Shown here: positions 53,192-62,979 of the stretch, piece after piece | Layout: the number at the start of each line of letters is the position of its first letter | Position numbering within the stretch: position 1 is the stretch's first letter | Source: Haladaptatus paucihalophilus DX253 | Lineage (GTDB): Archaea; Halobacteriota; Halobacteria; Halobacteriales; Haladaptataceae | Reading direction: 5' to 3' | Length of the DNA stretch: 64,000 bases | NCBI RefSeq assembly: GCF_000376445.1 | Contig: NZ_AQXI01000002.1 | Location: 62,001 to 126,000, forward strand | Notes under the pieces: model-generated | Seen by the model: only the letters and a program-made list of their open reading frames with translations | What the model was told of the DNA's origin: nothing | Databases searched by the model: none | Translations under genes and position numbers: made by a program

Positions 53192-55348
53192 ATGAATATT
53201 AATGGCCGTGTTACCGATGGTGATGGTGAGTGCCACCAGTCCGTCGCGTACATCGTCGCCGAAGACGGCGAGAAATCACTGCAGTCGCATGGATGGGAGA
53301 CGGCGGCGTCGAGACCGGAGCTTCTTTCGCTCGACGACATCACGGATACCGATTTGGACGCGTACGACGTTCTGTGGTGGCACAGCGAGGAACCACTCGA
53401 TGACGGAACCGAAGCGTCCGAAGAAATACGGTCGTTCGTCGAATCTGGAGGGGGCCTTCTCCTGAGTCACGGTGCCGTCCTCGCCGCCGTATCCCTGGAC
53501 ATCGAAACGCAGCGACCCGATGTCGTTCGTCGCCGTTCGGTGGATTCCGGGGGATTTTTGATACGAACCCTCTACGAAGACCATCCCATCTTTGAGGGGT
53601 TCGATGAACCGGAACTCCTCACGACGTCCCGGTCGGAGGGACTCGTCGTTCAGTACGAAAAGCGCTCGCCGTACGACGGCGACGTACTGGCCGCGAGTGT
53701 CGAATCCGCACGGCGGCATCCCGCTCGGAAATCGCTCCTCCATTGGCAGGTCGGTGCGGGACGCGTCATCGGTATCGGACACGGACTACACGCATCTGCG
53801 GACGAGGACCCGCATTCGTCTTCCCGTCTACGATTGCTCGAAAACGCACTGTCCTACCTTTCGGGTGATGGAGACGTACCGCCGACGTTGGGGCGTCCAA
53901 AAGGCGAAGCGGAGTTCGAGGCGATGCGTGAGGTCGTACGGGACCCCCGCCACCGACCAGCGTATCATTTCACTCCGCCAGCGAACTGGCTCAACGACCC
54001 GAACGGCCTCGTTCAGTGGAACGGTCGCTATCACTTGTTCTATCAGTACAACCCTGCAGGACCGTTCCACGGGTCGATACACTGGGGGCATGCGGTCAGC
54101 GACGACCTCGTTCATTGGACGGACGAACCGATCGCCCTCACACCGACTCCGGAGGGACCGGATGAACACGGCTGTTGGTCGGGATGCTTTATCGATGACG
54201 ACGGTACCCCTCGGCTGTTGTACACCGGTGGCCAACACGAGGACCAACTGCCGTGTCTGGCGACCGCGGAGGACGCCAGTCTTCGCTCGTGGGAGAAGGA
54301 GCCATCGAATCCGATCATCAAATCCGTCCCACGGTCGGTCGATATCCTCTCTACCGTGGACTGGAGCGCGGAATTTCGTGACCACTGCGTCTACAACGTC
54401 GACGACACGTGGTACCAACTCATCGGGTCGGGGGTCGAAGACGAAGGCGGAACGGCGCTGCTATTCAAATCTCAGAACCTCCAGGATTGGGAGTTTTGCT
54501 ATCCACTCCTCGTCGGCGATTGGCGGGAGACGGGACCGGTATGGGAGTGTCCGGAACTCCTTCGATTCGACGAGGGAGCCCTCCTGCACGTTTCCGATTA
54601 TCGAAACGTCGTCTACTTCACCGGGGAGTATGACGAGACAGAGCATCGGTTCGAACCGACGCATCGGGGAATACTCGATTACGGCTCCTTCTATGCGCCA
54701 CAGTCCTTCGAGGACGACCGGGGACGGACCATCTCGTTCGGCTGGGTGAAAGAAGATAGAGACAGCGAGGAACGGTGGGACGCTGGCTGGTCGGGCCTGA
54801 TGTCGCTCCCCCGGGTCGTTACGATGACGGACGAGCAGTATCCTCGCATCACGGTGGCGGACGAAATCACGCAACTGCGAGACGACTGTCACCGATACGA
54901 GGATCTTCGAGTCACACCGTCCGAAACGGGATATCTCGAGGAGATATCGAGTGACACGTTGGAGGTCGAACTCACCGTCGATGCACGGGACGTCCACGAG
55001 TTCGGTATCGTCCTCCGACAATCACCGGACGACACCGAGCGAACCGTCGTTCGCTGTAACGTCCCGCGCCGATTGCTCACCGTCGACCGAAGCGATTCGA
55101 GCACCAATCCGAACACCAACGACGCTTCACAGACGATGCCGATTCAACGTGCGGAGGACGGGACGATTCGTTTACACGTCTTTCTCGATCGATCCGTGCT
55201 CGAAGTCTTCGCGAACGATGCACAGTGTCTCACCAGTCGCATCTATCCGACACGTTCGGACAGCGTCAACGTAGACCTCTTCGCAACGCGGAAAGACGTG
55301 GTCGTCGAGTCGCTCGCGGTTTGGGAACTGGATACGACGACGCCCTGA
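53192..55348 (+). CDS. GH32 beta-fructosidase with N-terminal glutamine-amidotransferase-like domain
   Basis: This 718-residue enzyme hydrolyses beta-fructosides (sucrose, inulin or levan type). Residues about 245-560 form the GH32 five-bladed propeller with nucleophile Asp269 in WLNDPNG, Asp397 in EFRD and acid/base Glu452 in WECP. A C-terminal beta-sandwich follows (about 570-718). Residues 1-235 resemble a ThuA/GATase1-like alpha/beta domain (LWWHSEEPLDDG, VESGGGLLLSHGAVLA, GAGRVIGIGHGLH), not usual in GH32. A GTG one codon upstream is possible. No signal peptide is seen, so it is likely cytoplasmic, acting on sugars imported by the following ABC system. Confidence 0.92.
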   Translation: MNINGRVTDGDGECHQSVAYIVAEDGEKSLQSHGWETAASRPELLSLDDITDTDLDAYDVLWWHSEEPLDDGTEASEEIRSFVESGGGLLLSHGAVLAAVSLDIETQRPDVVRRRSVDSGGFLIRTLYEDHPIFEGFDEPELLTTSRSEGLVVQYEKRSPYDGDVLAASVESARRHPARKSLLHWQVGAGRVIGIGHGLHASADEDPHSSSRLRLLENALSYLSGDGDVPPTLGRPKGEAEFEAMREVVRDPRHRPAYHFTPPANWLNDPNGLVQWNGRYHLFYQYNPAGPFHGSIHWGHAVSDDLVHWTDEPIALTPTPEGPDEHGCWSGCFIDDDGTPRLLYTGGQHEDQLPCLATAEDASLRSWEKEPSNPIIKSVPRSVDILSTVDWSAEFRDHCVYNVDDTWYQLIGSGVEDEGGTALLFKSQNLQDWEFCYPLLVGDWRETGPVWECPELLRFDEGALLHVSDYRNVVYFTGEYDETEHRFEPTHRGILDYGSFYAPQSFEDDRGRTISFGWVKEDRDSEERWDAGWSGLMSLPRVVTMTDEQYPRITVADEITQLRDDCHRYEDLRVTPSETGYLEEISSDTLEVELTVDARDVHEFGIVLRQSPDDTERTVVRCNVPRRLLTVDRSDSSTNPNTNDASQTMPIQRAEDGTIRLHVFLDRSVLEVFANDAQCLTSRIYPTRSDSVNVDLFATRKDVVVESLAVWELDTTTP

Positions 55349-55391
55349 CGAAGCACGGGTTCTTTTTCGACCAGTCGCCGCTATGTCAACA

Positions 55392-55408
55392 AATCTAAAT
55401 TAAAGATT
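55392..55408. promoter_or_regulatory. AT-rich inverted repeat before the sugar ABC operon
   Basis: AATCT-aaattaa-AGATT is a perfect 5-bp inverted repeat in the 104-base gap between the fructosidase and ABC ATPase genes, 45-61 bases before the ATG at 55453. Its centre could serve as TATA element. It is a candidate binding site for the TrmB-type regulator at the end of the operon; this is inference. Confidence 0.35.
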
Positions 55409-55452
55409 AATCACTGTAGTTAAGAAACGTTCAAGTAGTAGGGTGAAAGACA

Positions 55453-56601
55453 ATGATGTTAATGGGTAGCATATCGATACATCAGGTGCGGAAAGAATAC
55501 GACGGTGACACGGGGACGGTCACCGCTGTCGACGATGTCAGTCTCGAGGTGAGCGATGGAGAATTTCTGACCATCGTCGGACCATCTGGATCGGGAAAGT
55601 CGACGCTGCTCAGAATGATCGCCGGGTTGGAGGACATCACCGGCGGCAGTATTCGGATCGGTGAGACGGTCATCAACGACGTCCCGCCGCAGCATCGAGG
55701 CGTCGCGATGGTCTTCCAGAATTACGCGCTGTACCCGCACATGAGCGTGCGGAAGAACATGTCCTACGGTCTCAAGTTGACGACCGACCTCGGTAGCGAC
55801 GAAATCCGCCGCCGCGTCGAGGAGACGGCGGAGATGATGGGCATCGAGGAGCACCTCGAGAAGAAGCCTAACAATCTCTCCGGAGGACAACAACAGCGCG
55901 TCGCGACCGGACGAGCAATCGTCCGGCAGCCCGAAGTGTTCCTCTTCGACGAACCGCTGTCGAATCTCGATGCGAAACTGCGACTCCACATGCGAACGGA
56001 GCTTCAGCGGATTCAGAACGAACTCGAAACCACGTCCGTCTACGTTACCCACGACCAGACGGAGGCGATGACGATGTCCGACCGCATCGTGATTCTCCGA
56101 GATGGAACGATTCAGCAGGTCGGAACGCCCGAGGAAGTGTACGCGAGACCGACGAACCGATTCGTCGCGGATTTCATCGGCTCTCCGTCGATGAACTTCT
56201 TCGACGTTTCACTCCAGGGAACGACGCTCGCCGCCCCGAGCTTCGAGTACGACATCTCATCGGAGTGGGCACAACAGATCCGCGAGAACGGGACGAGCGA
56301 CGAGTTCGTCCTCGGCATTCGCCCCGAACACATCGAAGCGACGGCGGACCAGTCGGCCCCGATTCGAGCGCGACTCGACGTCCTCGAACACGAAGGGAGC
56401 GACAACTACCTGTACCTCTCGAAAGGGGACGACGAATGGACGGTCCGCGTCGACGGAAACGTCCGGTACGACAGCGGAACGACGGTCGCTCTCGACCTAC
56501 CTGCGGAACACATCCACGTGTTCGATAGACGCACCGGTGAGAATCTATTGCTCCGTGAGCGGCCGCTTCAAGAACGAACCGACTCGTCGGCACCTGCATG
56601 A
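55453..56601 (+). CDS. sugar ABC transporter ATPase (MalK/UgpC/MsmX type)
   Basis: This 382-residue ATPase has Walker A VGPSGSGKSTL, Q-loop VFQNYALYPHMSV, signature NNLSGGQQQRVATGRAI, Walker B VFLFDEPLSNLDAKLR and H-loop VTHDQTEAM. The C-terminal 130 residues form the TOBE/OB regulatory domain (FVLGIRPEHIEA), as in CUT1 importers. It powers the downstream permease pair. The first codons MMLMG allow several starts. Confidence 0.95.
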   Translation: MMLMGSISIHQVRKEYDGDTGTVTAVDDVSLEVSDGEFLTIVGPSGSGKSTLLRMIAGLEDITGGSIRIGETVINDVPPQHRGVAMVFQNYALYPHMSVRKNMSYGLKLTTDLGSDEIRRRVEETAEMMGIEEHLEKKPNNLSGGQQQRVATGRAIVRQPEVFLFDEPLSNLDAKLRLHMRTELQRIQNELETTSVYVTHDQTEAMTMSDRIVILRDGTIQQVGTPEEVYARPTNRFVADFIGSPSMNFFDVSLQGTTLAAPSFEYDISSEWAQQIRENGTSDEFVLGIRPEHIEATADQSAPIRARLDVLEHEGSDNYLYLSKGDDEWTVRVDGNVRYDSGTTVALDLPAEHIHVFDRRTGENLLLRERPLQERTDSSAPA

Positions 56602-56699
56602 GCGAGATGATCGACAGGACTCCACCCCCGGTAGCGGGTGGTCTCTGCAGAACCGTGTGACGAACACTCGACTACGAACCGAAAACGGAAATCGATACA

Positions 56700-58070
56700 A
56701 TGACGCAGAACGACGCCAACACGACCGAATCGAACGGAAACCGAATCTCTCGCCGCCACGCTATCGGTACGGGTGGTGCGGTGTTGACGACCGCCCTCGC
56801 GGGGTGTAGCGGACTCACCGGCGGTGGCGGGTCGGATTCGGATAACTCGGGGAAATCCGGTGATGTCAACGTGGATTACTGGATGTACTTCGGGGCGCAG
56901 GAAAAAAAGGAGATGACGGAGCTGGTCAACGAATTCAACAAAAAGGACAACGGTATCCACATCAACGCGCAAAGCGTTCCGTTCGGAAGCTTCCTCAACA
57001 AGCTGTTTACCGCCGTTAACTCCGGGAATGCACCGCACATCGCCAGTTACTACGCCTCGTACGGTCGGCATCTCAAACCGATCACGGACCCCATCGACGA
57101 CTACCTCTCGTCGAAGTCGAAGAGCGCGTACTTCGATATCGCACGCGAGAACACCAAGATAGACGGGAACACATACGCCCTTCCCATCGACGTTCACGGC
57201 AAGGGGCTGTACACGAACGACAAAGTCCTCGAGAAAGCGGGTGTCGACCCGGACTTTTCCGACTGGGATTCGTTCTCGAACGCTGCGAACACCATCAAGA
57301 AGAAGACCGACGCTCGTCCCTTCTCGTTCATCAACTGGAAAGCGGGACAGGCGGCGTACCGCGCATACATCATCGCCCTCACGCAAGCGGGCGGTAACGT
57401 CCTCACCGGTGAGCCGGGGGACTACAAAGTCGCATTCGACAACGAGAAAGGGATGCAAACGGCCCAGCTCATGAACGACATCACCGGGAAACTCGGCTGG
57501 GACTCCCAGAAGTTCCAGAGCGAATCCGCGCGCGTGGAGGATTTCGTCTCGGGCAAACTCGGCATGTTCATCGCCGGAACGTGGTCGATCAACAACTTCG
57601 AGAACGAGAACGGCGAGATTCCGTCCGACCTCTCCTTTACGTTCAAGAAGCCGTTCATGTTCCCCGGAGAGGGCGACAATGTCGCATGGGCCGAGTCGAA
57701 TTCGTTGTACTTCCCGACGAACTCGAATCACACCGAAGAAGAGAAGAAAGCGGCCGTCGAGTTCGCGGAATTCGCCACCCAAAACAACACCCTGTGGGCG
57801 TCCGCTGGCGGTCACCTCCCGGCCGCGAAATCCGTGGCGACGTCGAAGGAAGTCAAGAACACGAAGCTCTGGACGGAGTTCGATACCATCTCGACCATGT
57901 ACGAGATGGTGAAGGACAAACAGGTTCGGTACCAGCCACGGACCGGAATTCACATCAATAGCGACAAGTTCTGGGGCCCCTTCATCGACATGTATCTTCA
58001 CAATACGTCCGTGAAGAAGGGTGTGAAAAACAGCGCGACCTCGCTCCAGCAAGCCTTAGATCGGCAGTAG
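56700..58070 (+). CDS. sugar ABC transporter substrate-binding lipoprotein
   Basis: This 456-residue family 1 solute-binding protein has a Tat-like N-terminus (ISRRHAIGTGG) and lipobox LAGC near residue 36, then a Gly/Ser/Asp linker. VDYWMYFGAQEKKEMTELVNEF and the later IAGTWSINNFENENG are typical of CUT1 oligosaccharide binders. It captures sugar outside the cell for the MalFG-like permeases. Neighbouring GH32 points to sucrose or fructo-oligosaccharides. Confidence 0.93.
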   Translation: MTQNDANTTESNGNRISRRHAIGTGGAVLTTALAGCSGLTGGGGSDSDNSGKSGDVNVDYWMYFGAQEKKEMTELVNEFNKKDNGIHINAQSVPFGSFLNKLFTAVNSGNAPHIASYYASYGRHLKPITDPIDDYLSSKSKSAYFDIARENTKIDGNTYALPIDVHGKGLYTNDKVLEKAGVDPDFSDWDSFSNAANTIKKKTDARPFSFINWKAGQAAYRAYIIALTQAGGNVLTGEPGDYKVAFDNEKGMQTAQLMNDITGKLGWDSQKFQSESARVEDFVSGKLGMFIAGTWSINNFENENGEIPSDLSFTFKKPFMFPGEGDNVAWAESNSLYFPTNSNHTEEEKKAAVEFAEFATQNNTLWASAGGHLPAAKSVATSKEVKNTKLWTEFDTISTMYEMVKDKQVRYQPRTGIHINSDKFWGPFIDMYLHNTSVKKGVKNSATSLQQALDRQ

Positions 58071-58080
58071 GTGGTTCATC

Positions 58081-59007
58081 ATGAGTAACGTCGATACATC
58101 TACAACCGCGGGGCGATTCGGGTCTATCCGAGAGCAGGTCGGAAGTCAGTCGACACGCCAACTGCTCGCTGGGCTCCTGTTTGCGGCCCCGTACTTGCTG
58201 TTGTTCAGTGTCTTTCTGCTGTATCCACTGTTGAAGGGGCTCTACATGAGCCTCTTCGAGTGGAACTTCCTCGACCCGTCGCAGTCGACGTTCGTCGGGG
58301 CGGCGAACTACGCTCGCTTGTTGAACGACCCGATGTTCTGGAACGCGTTCTGGAACACCATTCAGTTCGTCGCGATGACCGTTCCGCTCATCCTCGTCGT
58401 GAGCATGGTGCTCGCACTGGGGCTGAACAAGGAACTGAAGGGGAGCCGAATCCTCCAGTTCATCTACTTCAGCCCGTACGTGCTCACCGTTTCGGTCGTC
58501 GGCATCATCTGGCTCCAGATGTTCGCACAGAACGGCATCGGCACGTTGTTACTCGGCTGGCTGTTCGACGGGTCGCCGCTGAACTCGAAGTTCTGGGCGA
58601 TGCCCGTCATCGTCGTCACGACGGTCTGGTGGCAATCGGGGTTCTACTTCGCCGTGTTGCTCGCGGCGCGACAGAACGTGCCCTCTCGACTGTACGAAGC
58701 GGCACGTCTCGACGGCGCCGGGCCGTGGCGTATGTTCTGGGACATCACGCTTCCGCACATGAAAAACGCCGTCCTGTTCGTGTTGGTCGCATCGACGATC
58801 TTCCAGTTCCAGATCTTCGGCCAGCCGTACATCATGACCAAGGGCGGTCCGGCCGGAAATACACAAACTCTCGTCTTGTACCTCTATCAACTCGGATTCG
58901 AAACGCGCGACCTCGGCTTCGGCGCAGCGGTGGGATACACGCTGTTGGCTATCCTGGTCGGCGTCTCGATTCTGAACTACGTCATCGTGGGGACGAACAA
59001 TGAGTAA
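58081..59007 (+). CDS. sugar ABC transporter permease (MalF type)
   Basis: This 308-residue permease has six helices and the EAA loop YEAARLDGAGPWRMFWDITLP (about 205-225). It begins MSNVDTSTTAGRFGSIREQ, 10 bases after the binding-protein stop, and overlaps the next permease by eight bases. It forms half of the CUT1 channel. Confidence 0.95.
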   Translation: MSNVDTSTTAGRFGSIREQVGSQSTRQLLAGLLFAAPYLLLFSVFLLYPLLKGLYMSLFEWNFLDPSQSTFVGAANYARLLNDPMFWNAFWNTIQFVAMTVPLILVVSMVLALGLNKELKGSRILQFIYFSPYVLTVSVVGIIWLQMFAQNGIGTLLLGWLFDGSPLNSKFWAMPVIVVTTVWWQSGFYFAVLLAARQNVPSRLYEAARLDGAGPWRMFWDITLPHMKNAVLFVLVASTIFQFQIFGQPYIMTKGGPAGNTQTLVLYLYQLGFETRDLGFGAAVGYTLLAILVGVSILNYVIVGTNNE

Positions 59008-59872
59008 TACAGATACCACCGTCGACGAATCACAGGCCGAATATTTCGACAGCGAACGGCTCTATCGGATCGGGTTGTACGTCGTCATGTACGGGTTGGC
59101 CGCCTTGTTCTTCATCCCGTACTGGCGGATGTTCCAGCTATCGGTGACGCCGATGAAGTTCATCTCGCAGGGTGGATTCCACCTCGTCCCGCCGGAGATC
59201 ACGTTCGCGATTTGGAAGCGATACCTCATCGAAGAGCCCATCATCTACCAGTGGGCGTTCAACACGCTGTTGATCTCCTCGATTACGACGTTCATCGTGC
59301 TGGTCGTCGACTCGATGATCGCCTACTCGATTACGCGTTTGGAGTGGCCCGGGCGGAGCATCGTGCTGGGTGTCATCATGGCCAGCTTCATGATTCCCGG
59401 ATACGTGAACATCATTCCGCTCTACACGTTGATCAACGACCTCGGGCTCATCAACTCGTACTGGGCCATCATCCTGCCGTTCGCGGCCGGACCGCTCGGC
59501 GTGTTCCTGCTCGTGCAGTTCTTCCGCGATATCCCGAAGGAACTGGAGGAAGCGGCGCGTCTCGATGGATTCTCGTCGGTGCGTATCTACACGCACATGA
59601 TACTCCCGCTATCGACGCCCATCCTGACCGCGCTGGGGCTGTTCGTGTTCATCTGGAGTTGGAACCAGTTCCTCTGGCCGCTCATCGTCCTGAACGACGA
59701 TGCGCTCTTCACGCTCCCCATCGGCGTCGTCACGCTCCGCTCGGTGAACGCGCTCTCGCCGAACCTCATCATGACGTCGCTCGCGCTCGCCTCGATGCCG
59801 TTGTTCATCGTCTTCCTCCTGTTCCAGGACAAACTCATTTCGAGCGTCCAGATGCAAGCGGGGACGGGATAA
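59000..59872 (+). CDS. sugar ABC transporter permease (MalG type)
   Basis: This 290-residue permease has six helices and the EAA loop EEAARLDGFSSVRIYTHMILP (about 182-202). It overlaps the MalF-type gene by eight bases and is followed after 3 bases by the DUF624-like gene. It is the second half of the CUT1 channel. Confidence 0.95.
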   Translation: MSNTDTTVDESQAEYFDSERLYRIGLYVVMYGLAALFFIPYWRMFQLSVTPMKFISQGGFHLVPPEITFAIWKRYLIEEPIIYQWAFNTLLISSITTFIVLVVDSMIAYSITRLEWPGRSIVLGVIMASFMIPGYVNIIPLYTLINDLGLINSYWAIILPFAAGPLGVFLLVQFFRDIPKELEEAARLDGFSSVRIYTHMILPLSTPILTALGLFVFIWSWNQFLWPLIVLNDDALFTLPIGVVTLRSVNALSPNLIMTSLALASMPLFIVFLLFQDKLISSVQMQAGTG

Positions 59873-59875
59873 CAC

Positions 59876-60526
59876 ATGGCCGAAACGACGGACCAAATCG
59901 CGTTTCGAAGCGCGCTCACGGCGGTGCCGAGCTTCGTCTACGGCAACGCACTTCGATTGGTCGTCCTGAGCGTCGCGTGGGTCGTTTGCTCGCTTCCGCT
60001 CATCACGGTCGGACCCGCGACGCTGCTCGCGTATGCGGCCGTTCAGGACCTGCGGTCGGAGCGGAACGCGGTGGATGTCTCGCGCTTGGGCTCGGTTCTC
60101 CGACGGAACGGCGTTGCGAGCGTCGTCTTCAGCGGCGTCCCGGTGGTCTTCGGCGGTATCTCGGTCCTCTACGGAATCCCGGCGCTCTCGCGGGGCATGC
60201 TGCTCGGCGAAATCATCGCGCTCATCGCCGGGTACGTCGCGATGTATTCCGCGTTGGTGCTGGTTCCAACGTTCAGTGCGATGGCGAGGGGCGTCTCTCC
60301 GGTGAGTGCGCTTCGCTACGGGATTCGGTGGGTCGCTTCCCACCCGACTGCCGTGCTCTCGATGGCGCTTCTCACGGTCGTCACCCTCGTCGTGACCGCG
60401 TTGCTCATGGTCGCGTTCCCCCTCCTGTTCGCTGGAATCGCCTTCTCGTTGCACGTCATCGTCACCGACGAGTTCGACACGCGCGCGGACGAAAACGGGC
60501 GGGCTTCGGCACTGGCGGCCGTGTGA
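59876..60526 (+). CDS. DUF624/YesL-like membrane protein
   Basis: This 216-residue protein has about five helices. Its opening, including YGNALRLVVLSVAWVVCSLPLITVGPATLLAYAAV, matches the YesL/DUF624 pattern of a membrane protein in carbohydrate ABC operons. It lies 3 bases after the MalG-type gene, so is co-translated with the transporter. Biochemical function of the family is unknown; an accessory role in sugar uptake is likely. Confidence 0.75.
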   Translation: MAETTDQIAFRSALTAVPSFVYGNALRLVVLSVAWVVCSLPLITVGPATLLAYAAVQDLRSERNAVDVSRLGSVLRRNGVASVVFSGVPVVFGGISVLYGIPALSRGMLLGEIIALIAGYVAMYSALVLVPTFSAMARGVSPVSALRYGIRWVASHPTAVLSMALLTVVTLVVTALLMVAFPLLFAGIAFSLHVIVTDEFDTRADENGRASALAAV

Positions 60527-60741
60527 GTACGCCATCTATTGTCCTCTCTCCGTTCGGTATCGTATCGACTGGGACGAGACGTGCGCTGGTGAGGGGATTA
60601 TCGCGTGCTTGTGTGATATTCTAGCGATTTACGTGACGTAGCGGGAAATAAATATATTATATTATAAAATTTTATTTGAAAAAATTTCAGTGTGTGATGC
60701 ATCTCGAAACTGCCTTTAGGATGTGGTAATATTGTAGACGC

Positions 60742-62979
60742 ATGGACGATCAGGTCGAGGCGGAAGACACGGTTCTCCAGGAGACGCTCGAGGAGAACAT
60801 CGGGATGTCTCAGTACGAGGCCAGTGTGTACCTCGCTCTTATCCGCGGCGGAAAGCAGTCGATGACGGAAATATCGGAGTCGAGCGGCGTCCCGAAACAG
60901 CGAGTGTACGACACCGTCAGCGACCTTCGGAACGAGGGATTCGTCGAAGTCATCGACGACTATCCGCGGAAAGCCTACGCCATCGACCCGTCCGAAGCGC
61001 TCTCGCCCATCAAGCAACAGATTACGCGAACGGAAGAGCGACTCGACGAACTACACGAAGCGGTAGAGGAAGTCGAAGGCGGTGTCGCGCTGTTCAAGAG
61101 CGAACCGACCATCAAGAAATACATACGAAAGGTGATCGAATCGGCGGAGGATAGCCTCTTTCTCCTTCTCCCGCGGAAACACCTGGACACGCTTCGAGAC
61201 GACCTGACGGCTCTGCCCGCCGACGTCCATTCTCGCCTCATCGTTTCCGACCTGACCGAAGACGATGTCGACGGCGACGATATCTACCTCGACGAATCAG
61301 TCTCGGCCCTCGCGGACGACATTCACGGAGTCACCTCCAACGAACCGCTCATGGTGAGCGTGGATCGGGAACGTGCGTTCTACTGGACTCACGGCTCGAA
61401 ACGGAAGATGACGTCCGAAATGCAGGGGTTCTACATCACGAATCCCGAGCTCGGATTCCTTTTTGATAGATTCCTCTCCGATTCTATCTGGCCGCTCGCT
61501 CGCCCGGTGAACCCGACGGACGACCCCGATTGGCCCACGTTTCCGAAGGAATACATCCGACTCAAGGACTGTCTTTCCGACCTCAAACGCGTGACACGGG
61601 AACGGGCGCTCGAGTCCTTCGAGGTGGAATTCGAGGGCTACGATACCAGAACCGGTGAAGCGGTGACGAAGCGTGGAACGGTCGCCGGGTATTATTTCAC
61701 CGAATTCGATATCAGAGCGACGCTCAAAGTCGAACTCGACCGGGAGTACGATTCCGGCACGTCCGACGTTGTTACCGTCGGGGGGTGGAAAGCGACGTAC
61801 GAAGACTACCAAGCACGTCGTCTCACCGTTTGGGAAAAAAGCGGAAAGGACCATCCCGCCACCATCGACGACGAAACGGAACGTCACCTCCTGCGCTGTC
61901 GAGAAGAGATTCCCGAGGAGTTCGGCGACGGTCGAATCGCACTCGGAATGGATGCGTTCGTCGATCGGATGCGTGAATTCATCGAGGAACGGAACGGGTC
62001 CCGTGATTACGAATCGATGCGAAAGTTCGGCGACTTGAAGGAACTACTCATCGAATTCGAAGCGAGCGACAGCGTCCCAGTCATCGAATGGGTCCCCACC
62101 GAAACGATTCCCGGTGGGCATACGGTCCATCTCGGGCAAGTTTTCGACGACTTCGGGTACGACCTCACCGTCTTTGGTACGTTCGGCGACCCGACACATC
62201 CCGTGTTCGAAGACGTGTTCTCCACCCACGATGTCCTCAGTGCAGGCGAGCCGACCTTCGCCGATTACATTCTGTTCGAAGACGGGAAGCTCATCCTCCG
62301 CGAGCCGAACTTCGACCAAGTGGATTGGGACACGGTGGTCGAGGAGATCGGTATCGAGACGCTCGCGGAGTCCGTCGATGGGACGACCGTCCTCGGTTTC
62401 GGGTCATGGTCGAACATCCCGTCGCTTCCGTCCGTTTGGGATGGGTTTCGGGACGAAATCTGGCCGCTCCTCGAAAACCCACCGAACTCGGTCGTCATCT
62501 CACCCGCGGACATTCAGCAGATGTCACCGAACCTCGTCAAAAACGGGCTCCAGTCCCTCCGCGCTCTCGACGACGTCGTTCCCGTGACGGTTACGACGAA
62601 CCGGACACAAGCAAAGCGTCTCCTCACGGTCCTCGACGAGGAGGGGACGGACAGTTCGCTTTCGAACACGGCCATGACCCTCCGTAACGAAATCGGTGTT
62701 TCCAAATTCGTGGTCCACACGCTTCTCGAGGCGGCACTCGCCCGAGAATCCGGTATCGTGACCGCGCGAGCACCCAGACCGGCCCCCGAACAGGTCACGA
62801 ACTCCGATGCCCACTTCGATACGGGGCTGACGCTCGGCCATGCGGAGGGGCTGTCCGACGGGACGTCACTCATCCTCGCGAATACGGTCGCGGGGTGTTT
62901 CATGCGCGAGGGAGTTCCGCCGACCGAGGAATCCATCCGTCATCTCCTCGACCAATACGATACCCTCTTCGAGGCTTAA
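60742..62979 (+). CDS. TrmB-family regulator fused to a degenerate ribokinase-like domain
   Basis: At 745 residues the protein is about twice the normal TrmB length. Residues 22-80 are the TrmB winged HTH (MSQYEASVYLALIRGGKQSM, PKQRVYDTVSDLRNEGFVE). A helical linker (85-110) and a TrmB effector-type domain (about 112-365) follow. From about 395 a second unit begins (IALGMDAFVDRMREFIEER) with GGHTVHLGQVFDDFGYDLTVFGTFGD and a C-terminal TNSDAHFDTGLTLGHAEGL, resembling the PfkB/ribokinase fold. The G-A-G-D catalytic box reads N-S-D-A at 687-690, so kinase activity is doubtful. It follows the sugar ABC operon and is its likely regulator. Confidence 0.85.
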   Translation: MDDQVEAEDTVLQETLEENIGMSQYEASVYLALIRGGKQSMTEISESSGVPKQRVYDTVSDLRNEGFVEVIDDYPRKAYAIDPSEALSPIKQQITRTEERLDELHEAVEEVEGGVALFKSEPTIKKYIRKVIESAEDSLFLLLPRKHLDTLRDDLTALPADVHSRLIVSDLTEDDVDGDDIYLDESVSALADDIHGVTSNEPLMVSVDRERAFYWTHGSKRKMTSEMQGFYITNPELGFLFDRFLSDSIWPLARPVNPTDDPDWPTFPKEYIRLKDCLSDLKRVTRERALESFEVEFEGYDTRTGEAVTKRGTVAGYYFTEFDIRATLKVELDREYDSGTSDVVTVGGWKATYEDYQARRLTVWEKSGKDHPATIDDETERHLLRCREEIPEEFGDGRIALGMDAFVDRMREFIEERNGSRDYESMRKFGDLKELLIEFEASDSVPVIEWVPTETIPGGHTVHLGQVFDDFGYDLTVFGTFGDPTHPVFEDVFSTHDVLSAGEPTFADYILFEDGKLILREPNFDQVDWDTVVEEIGIETLAESVDGTTVLGFGSWSNIPSLPSVWDGFRDEIWPLLENPPNSVVISPADIQQMSPNLVKNGLQSLRALDDVVPVTVTTNRTQAKRLLTVLDEEGTDSSLSNTAMTLRNEIGVSKFVVHTLLEAALARESGIVTARAPRPAPEQVTNSDAHFDTGLTLGHAEGLSDGTSLILANTVAGCFMREGVPPTEESIRHLLDQYDTLFEA

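Noticed and set aside
59609-60535. 308-codon minus-strand frame
   Set aside because: Antisense shadow of the MalG-type permease and DUF624-like genes.
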